In this document: in pieces, positions 1 to 9,772 of the stretch
Layout: each line of letters begins with the position of its first letter
How positions within the stretch are numbered: the first letter of the stretch is position 1
Assembly: GCA_950022295.1 (NCBI GenBank)
Contig: OX465597.1
Coordinates: 186,929,016 to 186,993,015 of the forward strand
DNA length: 64,000 nucleotides
Source: Bromus sterilis
Taxonomy: Eukaryota > Streptophyta > Magnoliopsida > Poales > Poaceae
Direction of reading: 5' to 3'
Position numbers and translations under genes: made by a program
Notes under the pieces: model-generated
Told to the model about the DNA's origin: nothing
Database searches by the model: none
Seen by the model: only the letters and a program-made list of their open reading frames with translations

Positions 1-179
1 TTAGACCTTCGTGGTCAGGTTGATCGTGCATCCGCGGGATCAATAACCTCTCGGAGTTGGTTTAGCGATCGCTAAGGCGCAACGTCTTCGCACGTTCGTA
101 GTCGGATCGTGAAAGTCGTCTCCACCATAATCGATCTACACCATCTCATCGAAACATCGGGACACCTTCGCCTCTATCA
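1..179 (+). repeat. 3' end of a Cereba-like LTR (partial, cut by window start)
   Basis: The sequence matches the last 179 bases of the LTR at 6873-7789 and ends in CTCTATCA. The next base starts family-B polyprotein sequence, so this is the right edge of an LTR retrotransposon inserted into another element. The same edge and flank recur at 7611-7789, so it is part of a tandem duplication. The rest of the LTR lies left of the window. Confidence 0.9.
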
Positions 180-1311
180 CCTAGCTAAGTGGGTTGAGTT
201 CATTGAGTCTTTTCCCTACATCATCAAGTATAAGAAAGGGAAAGATAATGTTGTTGATGATGCTCTCTCTAGGAAGAATATGTTATTGACACATCTTGAT
301 GTTAAAATTCCTGGATTAGAGAGTTTGTGTGATTTATGTGCAACTGATCATGATTTTGCTGAACCATATCGTTTGTGTTTGTTCGAAATGCATGGGACAA
401 GTTCCACATCCATGATAGATTTTTGTTTCGAGCTAACAAACTTTGTGTTCAGAATCTTCTGTGCGTTTGCTATTGTTGCAGGAATCACATGCAGGAGGAT
501 TGATGGGTCACTTTGGGCGTGAGAAGACATTACTCATGCTTGCTGATAATTTTTATTGGCCCAGGATGAGGCGTGATGTGGACAGGTTTGTTCGACGCTG
601 CATTGTATGCAACACATCCAAGTCCAAGCTGAAGCCTCACGGTTTGTATACTCCACTATCGGCTCCCACCACACCTTGGGAAGATATTAGTATGGACTTT
701 GTGTTAGGATTGCCACGCACTAAATTTGGTCATGATAGTATATTTGTGGTAGTGGATAGATTTTCCAAGATGGCACATTTTATTGCTTGCCATAAGAGCG
801 ACGATGCGTCGCATGTTGCTAACCTGTTTTTCAGGGAGATTGTACGCTTGCATGGAGTGCCCAAGACAATTGTTTTTGACAGGGATGTAAAGTTTGTGAG
901 CTACTTCTGGAAGACACTTTGGGGAAAGTCGGGAACAAAGTTGATGTTCAGTACTACATGTCATCCCCAAACTGATGGTCAAACGGAGGTGGTCAATAGA
1001 ACATTGTCACAATTATTGCGAGCTATGATCAAGAAAAATCTGCGCGAATGGGAGGAGTGTTTGCCACATGTTGAATTTGCTTATAATAGGGCAGTACACA
1101 CTACTACTCACCTTTGTCCTTTTGAAGTGGTATATGGTTTCAAGCCTATTACACCTCTTGATTTGCTGCCTCTTCCATTGCAGGAACGAGTTAATATGGA
1201 GGCATCCAATCAAGCAGATTATGTGAAGAAGATCCATGAGAAGACCCGAGAGGCTATTGAGAAGCAAGGCAAGAATGTTGCTGCCTCTTCCATTGCAAGA
1301 ACGAGTTAATA
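180..1311 (+). pseudogene. Broken RNase H end to integrase fragment, CRM family B, duplicate copy 1
   Basis: The fragment begins in the end of RNase H (AKWVEFIESFPYIIKYKKGKD) and, after at least one frameshift near 380-440, continues as integrase: a zinc-binding start (HAGGLMGHFG, then CIVCNTSKSK) and the DDE core (MDFVLGLP; FDRDVKF, where relatives have SDRD; and the HPQTDGQTEVVNRTL block with the catalytic Glu). It is clearly related to, but distinct from, the pol of the Cereba-like elements. It stops near 1283 after GKNVAA, where about 30 bases of filler join it to the leader of copy A. The protease, RT and most of RNase H are absent. I saw no difference from the copy at 7790-8893. It is a non-functional remnant. 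Confidence 0.88.
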
Positions 1312-1314
1312 TGA
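1283..1314. other. Junction of ~7.6-kb tandem duplication with templated filler
   Basis: To the left is family-B integrase (identical to 8893), to the right the leader of a Cereba-like element. Between them lies about 29 bases that re-copy family-B sequence found near 1170-1198 (CTCTTCCATTGC... to TTAATATG). TTGCTGC is shared at the entry to the filler and TGAATTT at its exit. This looks like microhomology-mediated template switching rather than an LTR-LTR crossover. Confidence 0.75.
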
Positions 1315-2088
1315 ATTTACGGTTGCATCGTTGTGTCAAGTTGCTGATCTTAGCGTCTAGTTCCCTTAGAGTTTCGAGTTCTGATCACAGTTTGCCACGT
1401 CGCCGCCGCACCAGTAGTCATCCTACCACGTTCCGCCAATCCGAGTCCAGATACACCACCACGTTCCGCCAAGCAGAGTCCATATACACCACCACGTCTC
1501 ACGAGTCCGAGTTGAGTTCCACCATCAGTACGGTTCCTGATATCTCCGTAGCCAGAATAGTTTTGAGTTGATTAGAGTCGGATTTCACCAATCTTTTGTC
1601 GTACGTAGAAGAGGGTGATTTCCAAAAAAAAAAAAAAAAAAAGAGCAAAAAAAAAAAAAAAAAGAGAGAGAAAAAAAAATTCAGAGTGTGCTTCACAGTT
1701 GTTACGTGCCGCGCCGTGCTTTCGTTGGTGTTTTAGGCTCGCGTCTCTAGTACGGTCTAGCCTAGGATCAGCACAGTACCGACGTTGAGTGTTTATTCAG
1801 CTTTGCATCTCTGTTTTGATTACTGTTGATCTTTTTGCTACCATATTTGTCAAGCCTACCTACAGCTCCACATATATCCTACATCGTGCGTTTTGACACC
1901 TCCTGGCCATCGCTCTACCATATCTCTGAGAGTTTTGACCCGTTGGTTGTACATCACCACCTGCTGCTAGGTAAGAATCGGTAAGAACGTAAGAAAAGCT
2001 TGACGGATTTGTGCTTTCCACCACCCCACATCCATCCCATTAGTAGAAGTAGGATCATATTCCTGTGTGTTTTCTATTTCTGCTAACC
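1312..2088 (+). other. Untranslated leader of copy A with long A tracts
   Basis: Homologous to the leaders of F, G and H. It holds imperfect repeats of CACCACGTTCCGCC near 1430-1500 and then two long A runs separated by GAGC (about 1623-1680) before the gag start. The first ~140 bases next to the primer site are missing. The sense strand is A-rich, so the RNA leader would carry internal oligo(A). Confidence 0.75.
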
Positions 2089-3478
2089 ATGCCAGGATCA
2101 CATGATGAAGTGGCGCGGGATGCACCCGATTGGGAGAACATGACAAACAAGGAGCTACATGATAAATTTGCACGTATGATGTCTCAACAGGTGCAGGACA
2201 TCGAGACCAGATTTACAGAGGCGATTGATGGCGTGGAGAAGATGATCGACACCAAGCTCGACGCCAAGTTTACTGAGTTGATCGCACGCCTACCTTCAGC
2301 ACAGCCACAGCCACCGCCACTACCACGTGCACGACGTATTCTGTTTCCGCGAGGACAAGCTGCTGGTATTGGTGCTCCTCCTGCTGCTGCAGTTGCTGCT
2401 ACTGCTGCTGCTGCTGCTTCTGACGTCGTCCAGGACGACAACTACGAGGGTGATTACGAGGAGGAGGTGGAACAGGAAGCGGCCTATGAGCAGCCAGCTG
2501 GACGTCCACGTCCCAACATTCGCCACGGTCGACACCAACCACCCCCTCAGGTACGCGATGATGAACATGTGCCTAAACTTAAATTGCATCTTAAGCCGTT
2601 TGAGGGTAGATATATTCCTGATGCTTATCTTACTTGGGAGTTAGAAACTGAACAACGTTTTACATGTTTACAATATCCTGAGAATAGACGTGTTACTGCT
2701 GCTGTTTGTGAATTCACGGGCTTTGCATCTATTTGGTGGTCTGAACATTGTAGATTGCATGCTAATAATATTCCAACTACTTGGGCTGCTTTAAAAGATG
2801 CTATGCGTACTCGCTGGGTTCCTCCTTATTATCAACGTGAATTGTTACAAAAATTACAGCGTTTGAGACAAGGAAAAAAATTCTGTAGAGGAATATTATC
2901 AAGAATTACAAACTGGATTGATTAGATGTGGCCTAGTAGAGGATAATGAAGCTATGCTTGCACGTTTTATGGGTGGCTTAAACAGGGAGATACAAACTAT
3001 TCTAGAATACAAGGACTTTGCTACTATCACTCGTTTGTTTCATCTTGCTTGTAAAGCTGAACGTGAAGTGCAGGATCGACAGGCCGCTACGAGACCTAAC
3101 TTTTCTGCAGGACGAAATACATCATGGACATCGCGTGGAGCTTCTACATCCACACGTCCTGCTGCGCCACCATCTACTTCAGCCGCTCATTCTTACAGGG
3201 AGCCACCAAAACAGCCAGCGCCACCATTCAAGGGTGCACAGAGTGGTCCAGCGGCGAGTTCTTCTTCATCCATGGCGTCCACAGGGCAAACACGAGATCG
3301 TGATATTAAATGTCGCAGGTGCCAAGGTGGAGGTCACTTCGCAAAAGACTGTCCCTCCAAGCGTGTGATGACTATTACGGCGGATGGTGGGTATGAGTCA
3401 GCGAGTGACTATGATGAGGAGACTCTAGTTCTCATTGCTCATGAGGAACAGGGTGCCATGATGATGCTCATGATATAG
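2089..3478 (+). pseudogene. gag: Gag of copy A, broken by two frameshifts
   Basis: The start chosen is the ATG in ACCATGCC (protein MPGSHDEVARDAPDW), which has better context than the ATG eight codons upstream and is shared by all copies. Gag shows an Ala/Pro-rich stretch, the retrotransposon gag core (LKPFEGRYIPDAYLTW; ASIWWSEHCRLH) and one CCHC knuckle (CRRCQGGGHFAKDC). An extra A in the A-run near 2874-2881 breaks the frame inside the core, and a missing C near 3455 puts the end of gag out of frame with pol so that it stops at 3478. The second change is shared with element I. Gag would form the particle and package RNA; this copy should not make it intact. Confidence 0.85.
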
Positions 3479-3483
3479 AGTAT

Positions 3484-6400
3484 ATGACTCCTGATGATGC
3501 AGATAAATATGCTAGTTTGGTTGCTCAACGTGTGTTAAGTGTGCAGGTATCGAAGGCCGAGCAAAACCAGAGGCATAATTTGTTCCACACAAAGGGAGTG
3601 GTGAAAGAACGTTCGGTTCGCATCATCATTGACGGAGGGAGTTGCAACAACTTGGCGAGCATGGAGTTGGTGGAGAAGCTATCTCTCACCACAAGACCAC
3701 ACCCCCATCCGTACTATATTCAGTGGTTTAACAATAGTGGTAAGATTAAGGTAACGCGTTCTGTTCGTGTGCACTTTAGCATTGCTGCATATGCTGATTA
3801 TGTTGATTGTGATGTGGTACCCATGCAAGCATGCTCTCTTTTACTTGGTAGACCATGGCAATTTGATAGGAATGTTGTACACCATGGTAGGACAAATCAG
3901 TTTACTCTGGTTCATCAGGATAAACATATTGCTTTACTTCCTATGTCTCCTGAACAAATTGTGAAAGATGATCTTGCTAGAGCTAGTAAAGCTAAACAGG
4001 AGAAAAATAAGAGTGAAAATGAGATAGCAGCTAAAGAATTTGAGCAACAACATAAGACTAATAGCAAATCTTCTTCTGTTGTTTCTAATGAAATTAAATT
4101 GACTAGTCCAACTTTGCTTGCTACTAAGGTTGATATTTCAGATTTGGATGTTAGTCAATATGTGTGCTATGCTTTTGTGTGCAAAGAAGCTTTGTTTTCA
4201 TTTGAGGAATTGCCTCCTTCTTTGCCTCCTGTTGTCACTTACCTTTTGCAGGAATTTATTGACGTCTTTCCACAAGATGTATCACCGGGCTTACCACCTA
4301 TTCGAGGGATTGAGCATCAGATTGACTTAATTCCCGGTGCTTCGCTGCCCAACCGTGCGGCATACCGTACCAATCCGGAGGAGACGAAGGAGATTCAGCG
4401 TCAAGTACAAGAGCTACTCGACAAAGGTTACATACGTGAATCACTTAGTCCTTGTGCTGTTCCTGTTATATTAGTGCCTAAAAAGGATGGAACTTGGCGT
4501 ATGTGTGTTGATTGTAGAGCCATTAATAATATTACTATTCGTTATCGTCATCCTATTCCTAGGTTAGATGATATGCTTGATGAATTAAGTGGCTCTACCA
4601 TGTTTTCCAAAGTTGATTTGCGTAGTGGATACCATCAAATTCGCATGAAATTAGGGGATGAATGGAAAACGGCATTTAAAACTAAGTTTGGATTATATGA
4701 GTGGTTAGTCATGCCTTTTGGGTTAACTAATGCACCTAGCACTTTTATGAGATTAATGAACGAGGTTTTACGTGCTTTCATTGGACGATTTGTGGTAGTC
4801 TATTTTGATGATATACTGATTTATAGCAAATCTTTGGAGGAACATTTGGATCATTTACGTGATGTTTTTATTGCTCTACGTAATGCACGTTTATTTGGTA
4901 ACCTTGGGAAGTGCACCTTTTGCACCGACCGAGTATCGTTTCTTGGCTATGTTGTTACTCCGCAGGGAATTGAAGTTGATCATGCCAAGATCGAGGCAAT
5001 TGAGAGTTGGCCGCAGCCCAAAACGGTCACACAAGTGAGGAGTTTTCTTGGCCTCGCTGGATTCTATAGGCGTTTTGTGAGAGATTTCAGCACCATTGCT
5101 GCACCTCTCAATGAGCTTACACGCAAGGATGTGCCTTTTACTTGGGGTACCGCACAGGAAGAAGCTTTCACGGTATTGAAAGATAAGTTAACACATGCTC
5201 CTTTGCTCCAACTTCCTGATTTTAATAAGACTTTTGAGCTAGAATGCGATGCTAGTGGGATTGGTTTGGGAGGTGTGTTATTACAAGATGCTAAACCTGT
5301 TGCATACTTTTCTGAAAAATTGAGTGGGCCTAGTCTGAACTATTCTACTTATGATAAGGAATTATATGCTCTTGTTCGGACATTAGAAACTTGGCAACAT
5401 TATTTATGGCCCAAAGAATTTGTTATACATTCTGATCATGAACCTTTGAAACACATAAGAAGTCAAGCAAAACTTAATCGTAGACATGCTAAGTGGGTTG
5501 AATTTATTGAGACTTTCCCTTATGTCATTAAACACAAGAAGGGGAAAGATAATATTATTGCTGATGCTTTGTCTCGTCGTTATACTATGCTTTCACAACT
5601 TGACTTCAAGATTTTCGGTTTAGAGACAATCAAAGAACAATATGTAAATGATGCGGAATGTAAAGATGTATTGCAGAATTGTAGAGAGGGTAGAACATGG
5701 AACAAGTTTGTGCTTAATGATGGATTTGTGTTCCGTTCTAACAAGCTATGCATTCCAGCTAGCTCTATTCGTCTTTTGTTGTTGCAGGAGGCGCATGGAG
5801 GAGGATTAATGGGACATTTTGGCGTGAAAAAGACGGAGGACGTACTTGCTACACATTTCTTTTGGCCAAAGATGAGACGGGATGTTGAGCGTTTTGTTGC
5901 TCGCTGCACTACATGTCAAAAAGCTAAGTCACGACTCAATCCTCATGGTTTATACATGCCTTTACCTGTACCTAGTGTTCCGTGGGAGGACATATCCATG
6001 GACTTTGTTTTAGGCTTGCCTCGAACAAAGAAGGGGAGGGATAGCATATTTGTTGTCGTGGATAGATTTTCTAAGATGGCACATTTTATACCATGTCATA
6101 AAAGCGATGATGCTGCTAATGTTGCTGATTTATTCTTTGGAGAGATTATTCGTTTACATGGTGTGCCCAATACTATTGTCTCGGATCGTGATACAAAGTT
6201 TCTTAGCCATTTTTGGAGATGCTTATGGGCTAAGTTGGGGACTAAACTACTTTTTAGTACTACATGTCATCCCCAAACTGATGGACAAACTGAAGTGGTC
6301 AATAGGACATTGTCTACTATGCTTAGGGCTGTTTTAAAAAGTAACTTGAAACTGTGGGAAGAATGTTTACCTCATATTGAATTTGCTTATAATCGTTCAG

Positions 6401-7179
6401 TGCATTCTACCACTAAAATGTGCCCTTTTGAGATTGTTTATGGTTTTCTACCTCGTGCACCTATTGATTTGCTGCCTCTTCCATCTTCGGAGAAGGTTAA
6501 TTTTGATGCTAAGCAACGTGCTGATTTGATATTAAAAATGCATGAGTTAACTAAAGAAAACATTGAGCGCATGAATGCTAGATACAAGCTTGCTGGTGAT
6601 AGGGGTCGAAAGCATGTTGTGTTTGAACCAGGAGATCTTGTTTGGTTACATCTACGTAAAGATAGGTTTCCTGATTTGCGCAAGTCTAAGTTAATGCCAC
6701 GAGCTGATGGTCCCTTTAAGGTTTTACAGAAAATTAATGATAATGCATATAAACTTGAGCTACCTGCAGATTTTGGGGTTAGTCCCACATTTAACATTGC
6801 AGATTTGAAACCTTATTTGGGAGAAGATGATGAGCTTCCGTCGAGGACGACTTCAATTCAAGAAGGGGAGGATGATGAGGACATCCCTACTAATGTTACA
6901 CCCATACCCTCACCAACTACACATACTGGACCAGTTACTAGAGCACGTGCACGTCAACTAAATTATCAGGTACTTTCGTTTCTTGCGAATCCTTCTATTG
7001 TTCATGAACATATGATGCTGCCTAAATTAGATACTTTTGTTTTGCTTATGAATGAAGGACCTAGCATGGACAAGAAGGATGGTCATTGGAGCGGGATCAA
7101 GAATGGAGAAGAAGGTGCGCGCGGGGGAAAGTACAGTGGAGCTTCCAGTGGGGATTTTCGCACGTTGAAGCCACCATAA
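3484..7179 (+). CDS. pol: Pol polyprotein of copy A (PR-RT-RNase H-IN-CR), 1231 aa, open
   Basis: In order: aspartic protease (IIIDGGSCNN, about residue 51), reverse transcriptase (YFDDILIYS, about 439), RNase H (LECDASGIGLGG, about 586), integrase zinc region (HGGGLMGHFG to CTTCQKAKS, about 769-811), DDE core (Asp in MDFVLGLP, Asp in SDRDTKF, Glu in QTEVVNR, about 839-936), an integrase C-terminal GPF-type region, then the CR-type tail GPVTRARARQL (about 1149-1192). The frame crosses the polypurine tract, and its last ~100 codons lie inside the 3' LTR. The ATG is five bases after the gag stop. In intact relatives this Met is internal to a single gag-pol frame, so translation here would need frameshifting or re-initiation. 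Several substitutions (for example AAYRTN for APYRTN) are private to this copy. Confidence 0.9.
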   Translation: MTPDDADKYASLVAQRVLSVQVSKAEQNQRHNLFHTKGVVKERSVRIIIDGGSCNNLASMELVEKLSLTTRPHPHPYYIQWFNNSGKIKVTRSVRVHFSIAAYADYVDCDVVPMQACSLLLGRPWQFDRNVVHHGRTNQFTLVHQDKHIALLPMSPEQIVKDDLARASKAKQEKNKSENEIAAKEFEQQHKTNSKSSSVVSNEIKLTSPTLLATKVDISDLDVSQYVCYAFVCKEALFSFEELPPSLPPVVTYLLQEFIDVFPQDVSPGLPPIRGIEHQIDLIPGASLPNRAAYRTNPEETKEIQRQVQELLDKGYIRESLSPCAVPVILVPKKDGTWRMCVDCRAINNITIRYRHPIPRLDDMLDELSGSTMFSKVDLRSGYHQIRMKLGDEWKTAFKTKFGLYEWLVMPFGLTNAPSTFMRLMNEVLRAFIGRFVVVYFDDILIYSKSLEEHLDHLRDVFIALRNARLFGNLGKCTFCTDRVSFLGYVVTPQGIEVDHAKIEAIESWPQPKTVTQVRSFLGLAGFYRRFVRDFSTIAAPLNELTRKDVPFTWGTAQEEAFTVLKDKLTHAPLLQLPDFNKTFELECDASGIGLGGVLLQDAKPVAYFSEKLSGPSLNYSTYDKELYALVRTLETWQHYLWPKEFVIHSDHEPLKHIRSQAKLNRRHAKWVEFIETFPYVIKHKKGKDNIIADALSRRYTMLSQLDFKIFGLETIKEQYVNDAECKDVLQNCREGRTWNKFVLNDGFVFRSNKLCIPASSIRLLLLQEAHGGGLMGHFGVKKTEDVLATHFFWPKMRRDVERFVARCTTCQKAKSRLNPHGLYMPLPVPSVPWEDISMDFVLGLPRTKKGRDSIFVVVDRFSKMAHFIPCHKSDDAANVADLFFGEIIRLHGVPNTIVSDRDTKFLSHFWRCLWAKLGTKLLFSTTCHPQTDGQTEVVNRTLSTMLRAVLKSNLKLWEECLPHIEFAYNRSVHSTTKMCPFEIVYGFLPRAPIDLLPLPSSEKVNFDAKQRADLILKMHELTKENIERMNARYKLAGDRGRKHVVFEPGDLVWLHLRKDRFPDLRKSKLMPRADGPFKVLQKINDNAYKLELPADFGVSPTFNIADLKPYLGEDDELPSRTTSIQEGEDDEDIPTNVTPIPSPTTHTGPVTRARARQLNYQVLSFLANPSIVHEHMMLPKLDTFVLLMNEGPSMDKKDGHWSGIKNGEEGARGGKYSGASSGDFRTLKPP
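6861..6872 (+). other. Polypurine tract of copy A
   Basis: AGAAGGGGAGGA directly precedes the LTR start TGATGAGG, as expected for the plus-strand primer. It is also coding, within the pol frame (EGEDDED). Confidence 0.88.
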
Positions 7180-7789
7180 GGCATGCATGAAGGCTTGGAC
7201 GGAATACACGAGATGCCACTTCATTATTTTCGTCCAAGAGCAATTATAGGTGCTGCGTCACCTTAATATTGGGCTGGGCCCATGTAATTTCGAAATACCA
7301 CATTATAGGCTGTTTTTAGAGTCCGTATGTGTGGGGAAACCGAGTTAGGGTTGTTTTCGGACCCCACCTCCAAGGGGTCACGAAAATCCCCTCTGTTCCC
7401 CCATATATACAGCCCTTAGGGCGTCGTTTAGACTTGGGTTTTAATTAGATTTAAGTTAGCCATAGCCGCAACTTCGAGTTCTTCGTTTGTGTCGTCCGAC
7501 CAGGCCAAGACCGCATTGGAACCCCAACTTCTGTTAATCTTTCATCTTATATTCGCAATATCCAGATTGCAATTCTTAGTTCTTGCTTGTTCTTCGATTG
7601 CTTGCAGGAATTAGACCTTCGTGGTCAGGTTGATCGTGCATCCGCGGGATCAATAACCTCTCGGAGTTGGTTTAGCGATCGCTAAGGCGCAACGTCTTCG
7701 CACGTTCGTAGTCGGATCGTGAAAGTCGTCTCCACCATAATCGATCTACACCATCTCATCGAAACATCGGGACACCTTCGCCTCTATCA
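6873..7789 (+). repeat. 3' LTR of copy A, 917 bp, with TATA box
   Basis: Runs from TGATGAGGACAT to CCTCTATCA. The first ~300 bases encode the end of pol. A TATA box (ATATATA, 7403-7409) lies in CCCCCATATATACAGCCC and should define the U3/R border downstream. The boundaries are fixed by comparison with elements F, G and H, which have target duplications. It is followed by CCTAG of the family-B target. Confidence 0.93.
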
Positions 7790-9178
7790 CCTAGCTAAGT
7801 GGGTTGAGTTCATTGAGTCTTTTCCCTACATCATCAAGTATAAGAAAGGGAAAGATAATGTTGTTGATGATGCTCTCTCTAGGAAGAATATGTTATTGAC
7901 ACATCTTGATGTTAAAATTCCTGGATTAGAGAGTTTGTGTGATTTATGTGCAACTGATCATGATTTTGCTGAACCATATCGTTTGTGTTTGTTCGAAATG
8001 CATGGGACAAGTTCCACATCCATGATAGATTTTTGTTTCGAGCTAACAAACTTTGTGTTCAGAATCTTCTGTGCGTTTGCTATTGTTGCAGGAATCACAT
8101 GCAGGAGGATTGATGGGTCACTTTGGGCGTGAGAAGACATTACTCATGCTTGCTGATAATTTTTATTGGCCCAGGATGAGGCGTGATGTGGACAGGTTTG
8201 TTCGACGCTGCATTGTATGCAACACATCCAAGTCCAAGCTGAAGCCTCACGGTTTGTATACTCCACTATCGGCTCCCACCACACCTTGGGAAGATATTAG
8301 TATGGACTTTGTGTTAGGATTGCCACGCACTAAATTTGGTCATGATAGTATATTTGTGGTAGTGGATAGATTTTCCAAGATGGCACATTTTATTGCTTGC
8401 CATAAGAGCGACGATGCGTCGCATGTTGCTAACCTGTTTTTCAGGGAGATTGTACGCTTGCATGGAGTGCCCAAGACAATTGTTTTTGACAGGGATGTAA
8501 AGTTTGTGAGCTACTTCTGGAAGACACTTTGGGGAAAGTCGGGAACAAAGTTGATGTTCAGTACTACATGTCATCCCCAAACTGATGGTCAAACGGAGGT
8601 GGTCAATAGAACATTGTCACAATTATTGCGAGCTATGATCAAGAAAAATCTGCGCGAATGGGAGGAGTGTTTGCCACATGTTGAATTTGCTTATAATAGG
8701 GCAGTACACACTACTACTCACCTTTGTCCTTTTGAAGTGGTATATGGTTTCAAGCCTATTACACCTCTTGATTTGCTGCCTCTTCCATTGCAGGAACGAG
8801 TTAATATGGAGGCATCCAATCAAGCAGATTATGTGAAGAAGATCCATGAGAAGACCCGAGAGGCTATTGAGAAGCAAGGCAAGAATGTTGCTGCTGCAAG
8901 GAACCAGTCACGGAAGCAAGTTCTATTTCAACCTGGAGATATGGTTTGGGTACATTTGCGCAAGGATAGATTTCCAGGGATGAGGGATTCCAAGTTGAAG
9001 CCGCGTGGTGCTGGTCCTTACAAGGTGTTAGCCAAGATCAATGACAATGCCTACTCGATTGATATTTCCATTGCCGAGTTTGGTGGCGCTAGCAACAGTT
9101 TCAACGTTGCTGATTTATCACCATACATGGGAGATGACCTTGGAGCGTTGAGGTCGACGCCTTTTGAAGGGGGGGAGA
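7790..9178 (+). pseudogene. Broken RNase H end to integrase fragment, CRM family B, copy 2
   Basis: Same sequence as 180-1283, but this copy continues to the end of the element: integrase C-terminal region (PGDMVWVHLRKDRFPGM, GAGPYKVLAKINDNAYS, FNVADLSPYMGDD), then a G-rich polypurine tract and the family-B LTR. The early part is frameshifted near 7990-8060, while the integrase part is open from 8053 to 9300. At the G-run the frame leaves the one that encodes the CR motif in the LTR, so the expected integrase-CR fusion is broken there. Copy A interrupts the family-B element upstream, in RNase H. Confidence 0.88.
9166..9178 (+). other. Polypurine tract of family B (7-G run)
   Basis: GAAGGGGGGGAGA lies directly before TGATGAGGACAT. 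The run of seven G leaves the LTR-coded CR motif out of frame with integrase. Copy C has ten G at the same place, with the same remainder. Confidence 0.8.
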
Positions 9179-9296
9179 TGATGAGGACATCCTTACTACC
9201 AACACATCTCCAGTTCGTCATGAAGAACAAGTTGATTCAACAAAGAAGAAGGATGATGAAATCAGAATTGGACCTATTACAAGAGCTCGTGCAAAG

Positions 9297-9752
9297 TTGA
9301 TCGAACAAAAGGTGAACTCGCTCTTAATAGATTCTGATATGTTATGTAATGAGAACTTTATACTGCCTAAATCTTTGTATGTTTGCATAATCAGGTATCA
9401 TGACGAAGAAGAGGATCCAGAAGGAGGAGAAGATGAAGGAATCTCCAACTTTCGGACGTCCGACACTTTTCGGACGTCCGACATCGGAGGCCAGGAGCTA
9501 CGACGCCGCGATGACCTTGAGTTACAGAAGGGTTACGGAACTCCGACGAGTTTCGGACGTTCCACACGACGGACGTCCGACATGGAACGGACGTCCGACA
9601 CGGAGATCTTCGCGACGGCTCCCGAGTACAGTACCGATCCGGAAGTCCGACACGTTTCGGACGTCCGACGCATCGGACGTCCGAAACCCATCGGATGTCC
9701 GAAACTGCCTGCGCGCAGATCTGACGGGCTGCGGCCTTGTATCCGGGTTTGA
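9297..9752 (+). CDS. LTR-encoded CR-motif tail with RTSD repeats, family B (fragment)
   Basis: This open stretch, in the frame of GPITRARAKL just upstream, encodes the rest of the CR-type motif (NSLLIDSDMLCNENFILPK), an acidic linker (EEEDPEGGEDEG) and a repetitive tail in which each CGGACGTCCGAC palindrome is read as RTSD. It would be the C-terminus of the family-B polyprotein if the G-run upstream were in frame. As it stands it has no natural start, since the first Met is inside B sequence only by chance. A coding role is inferred from the CR homology. The repeat-rich tail may simply be read-through of the LTR. Confidence 0.45.
   Translation: MIEQKVNSLLIDSDMLCNENFILPKSLYVCIIRYHDEEEDPEGGEDEGISNFRTSDTFRTSDIGGQELRRRDDLELQKGYGTPTSFGRSTRRTSDMERTSDTEIFATAPEYSTDPEVRHVSDVRRIGRPKPIGCPKLPARRSDGLRPCIRV
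9447..9700. repeat. Array of CGGACGTCCG palindromes in family-B LTR
   Basis: At least six near-perfect copies of TCGGACGTCCGA, plus diverged ones, at irregular spacing upstream of the TATA box. Each unit is self-complementary, holds three CpG dinucleotides and contains GACGTC, the core of the plant bZIP C-box. A regulatory role is inference. Confidence 0.8.
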
Positions 9753-9764
9753 CACCCCCTAGCT

Positions 9765-9772
9765 TATAAATA
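9765..9772 (+). promoter_or_regulatory. TATA box of family-B LTR
   Basis: TATAAATA within CCTAGCTTATAAATACCGG, conserved at 11524-11531 in the homologous LTR of copy C. Confidence 0.7.

Larger units (their letters stand above)
1312..7789 (+). mobile_element. Cereba-like CRM retrotransposon copy A, 5'-truncated
   Basis: Contains leader, broken gag, open pol, polypurine tract and complete 3' LTR, all on the + strand. The 5' LTR, primer site and first part of the leader are missing because the duplication junction cuts the leader. It lies between two copies of the same family-B fragment, and its LTR end meets CCTAG of the family-B target. Without a 5' LTR this copy cannot be transcribed from its own promoter. 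It shares variants with element I (DKKDGHW and SGASSGDF near the C-terminus, and a one-base loss at the gag/pol border) that F, G and H lack. Confidence 0.88.

Noticed and set aside
3450..3490. Programmed frameshift signal between gag and pol
   Set aside because: F, G and H are single-frame at this site, and no clear slippery heptamer plus structure is visible; kept only as a shared subfamily difference.
9447..9700. CRISPR-like repeat array
   Set aside because: Units are palindromes with irregular short spacing inside a eukaryotic LTR; no constant spacers, no cas genes, plant transposon context.
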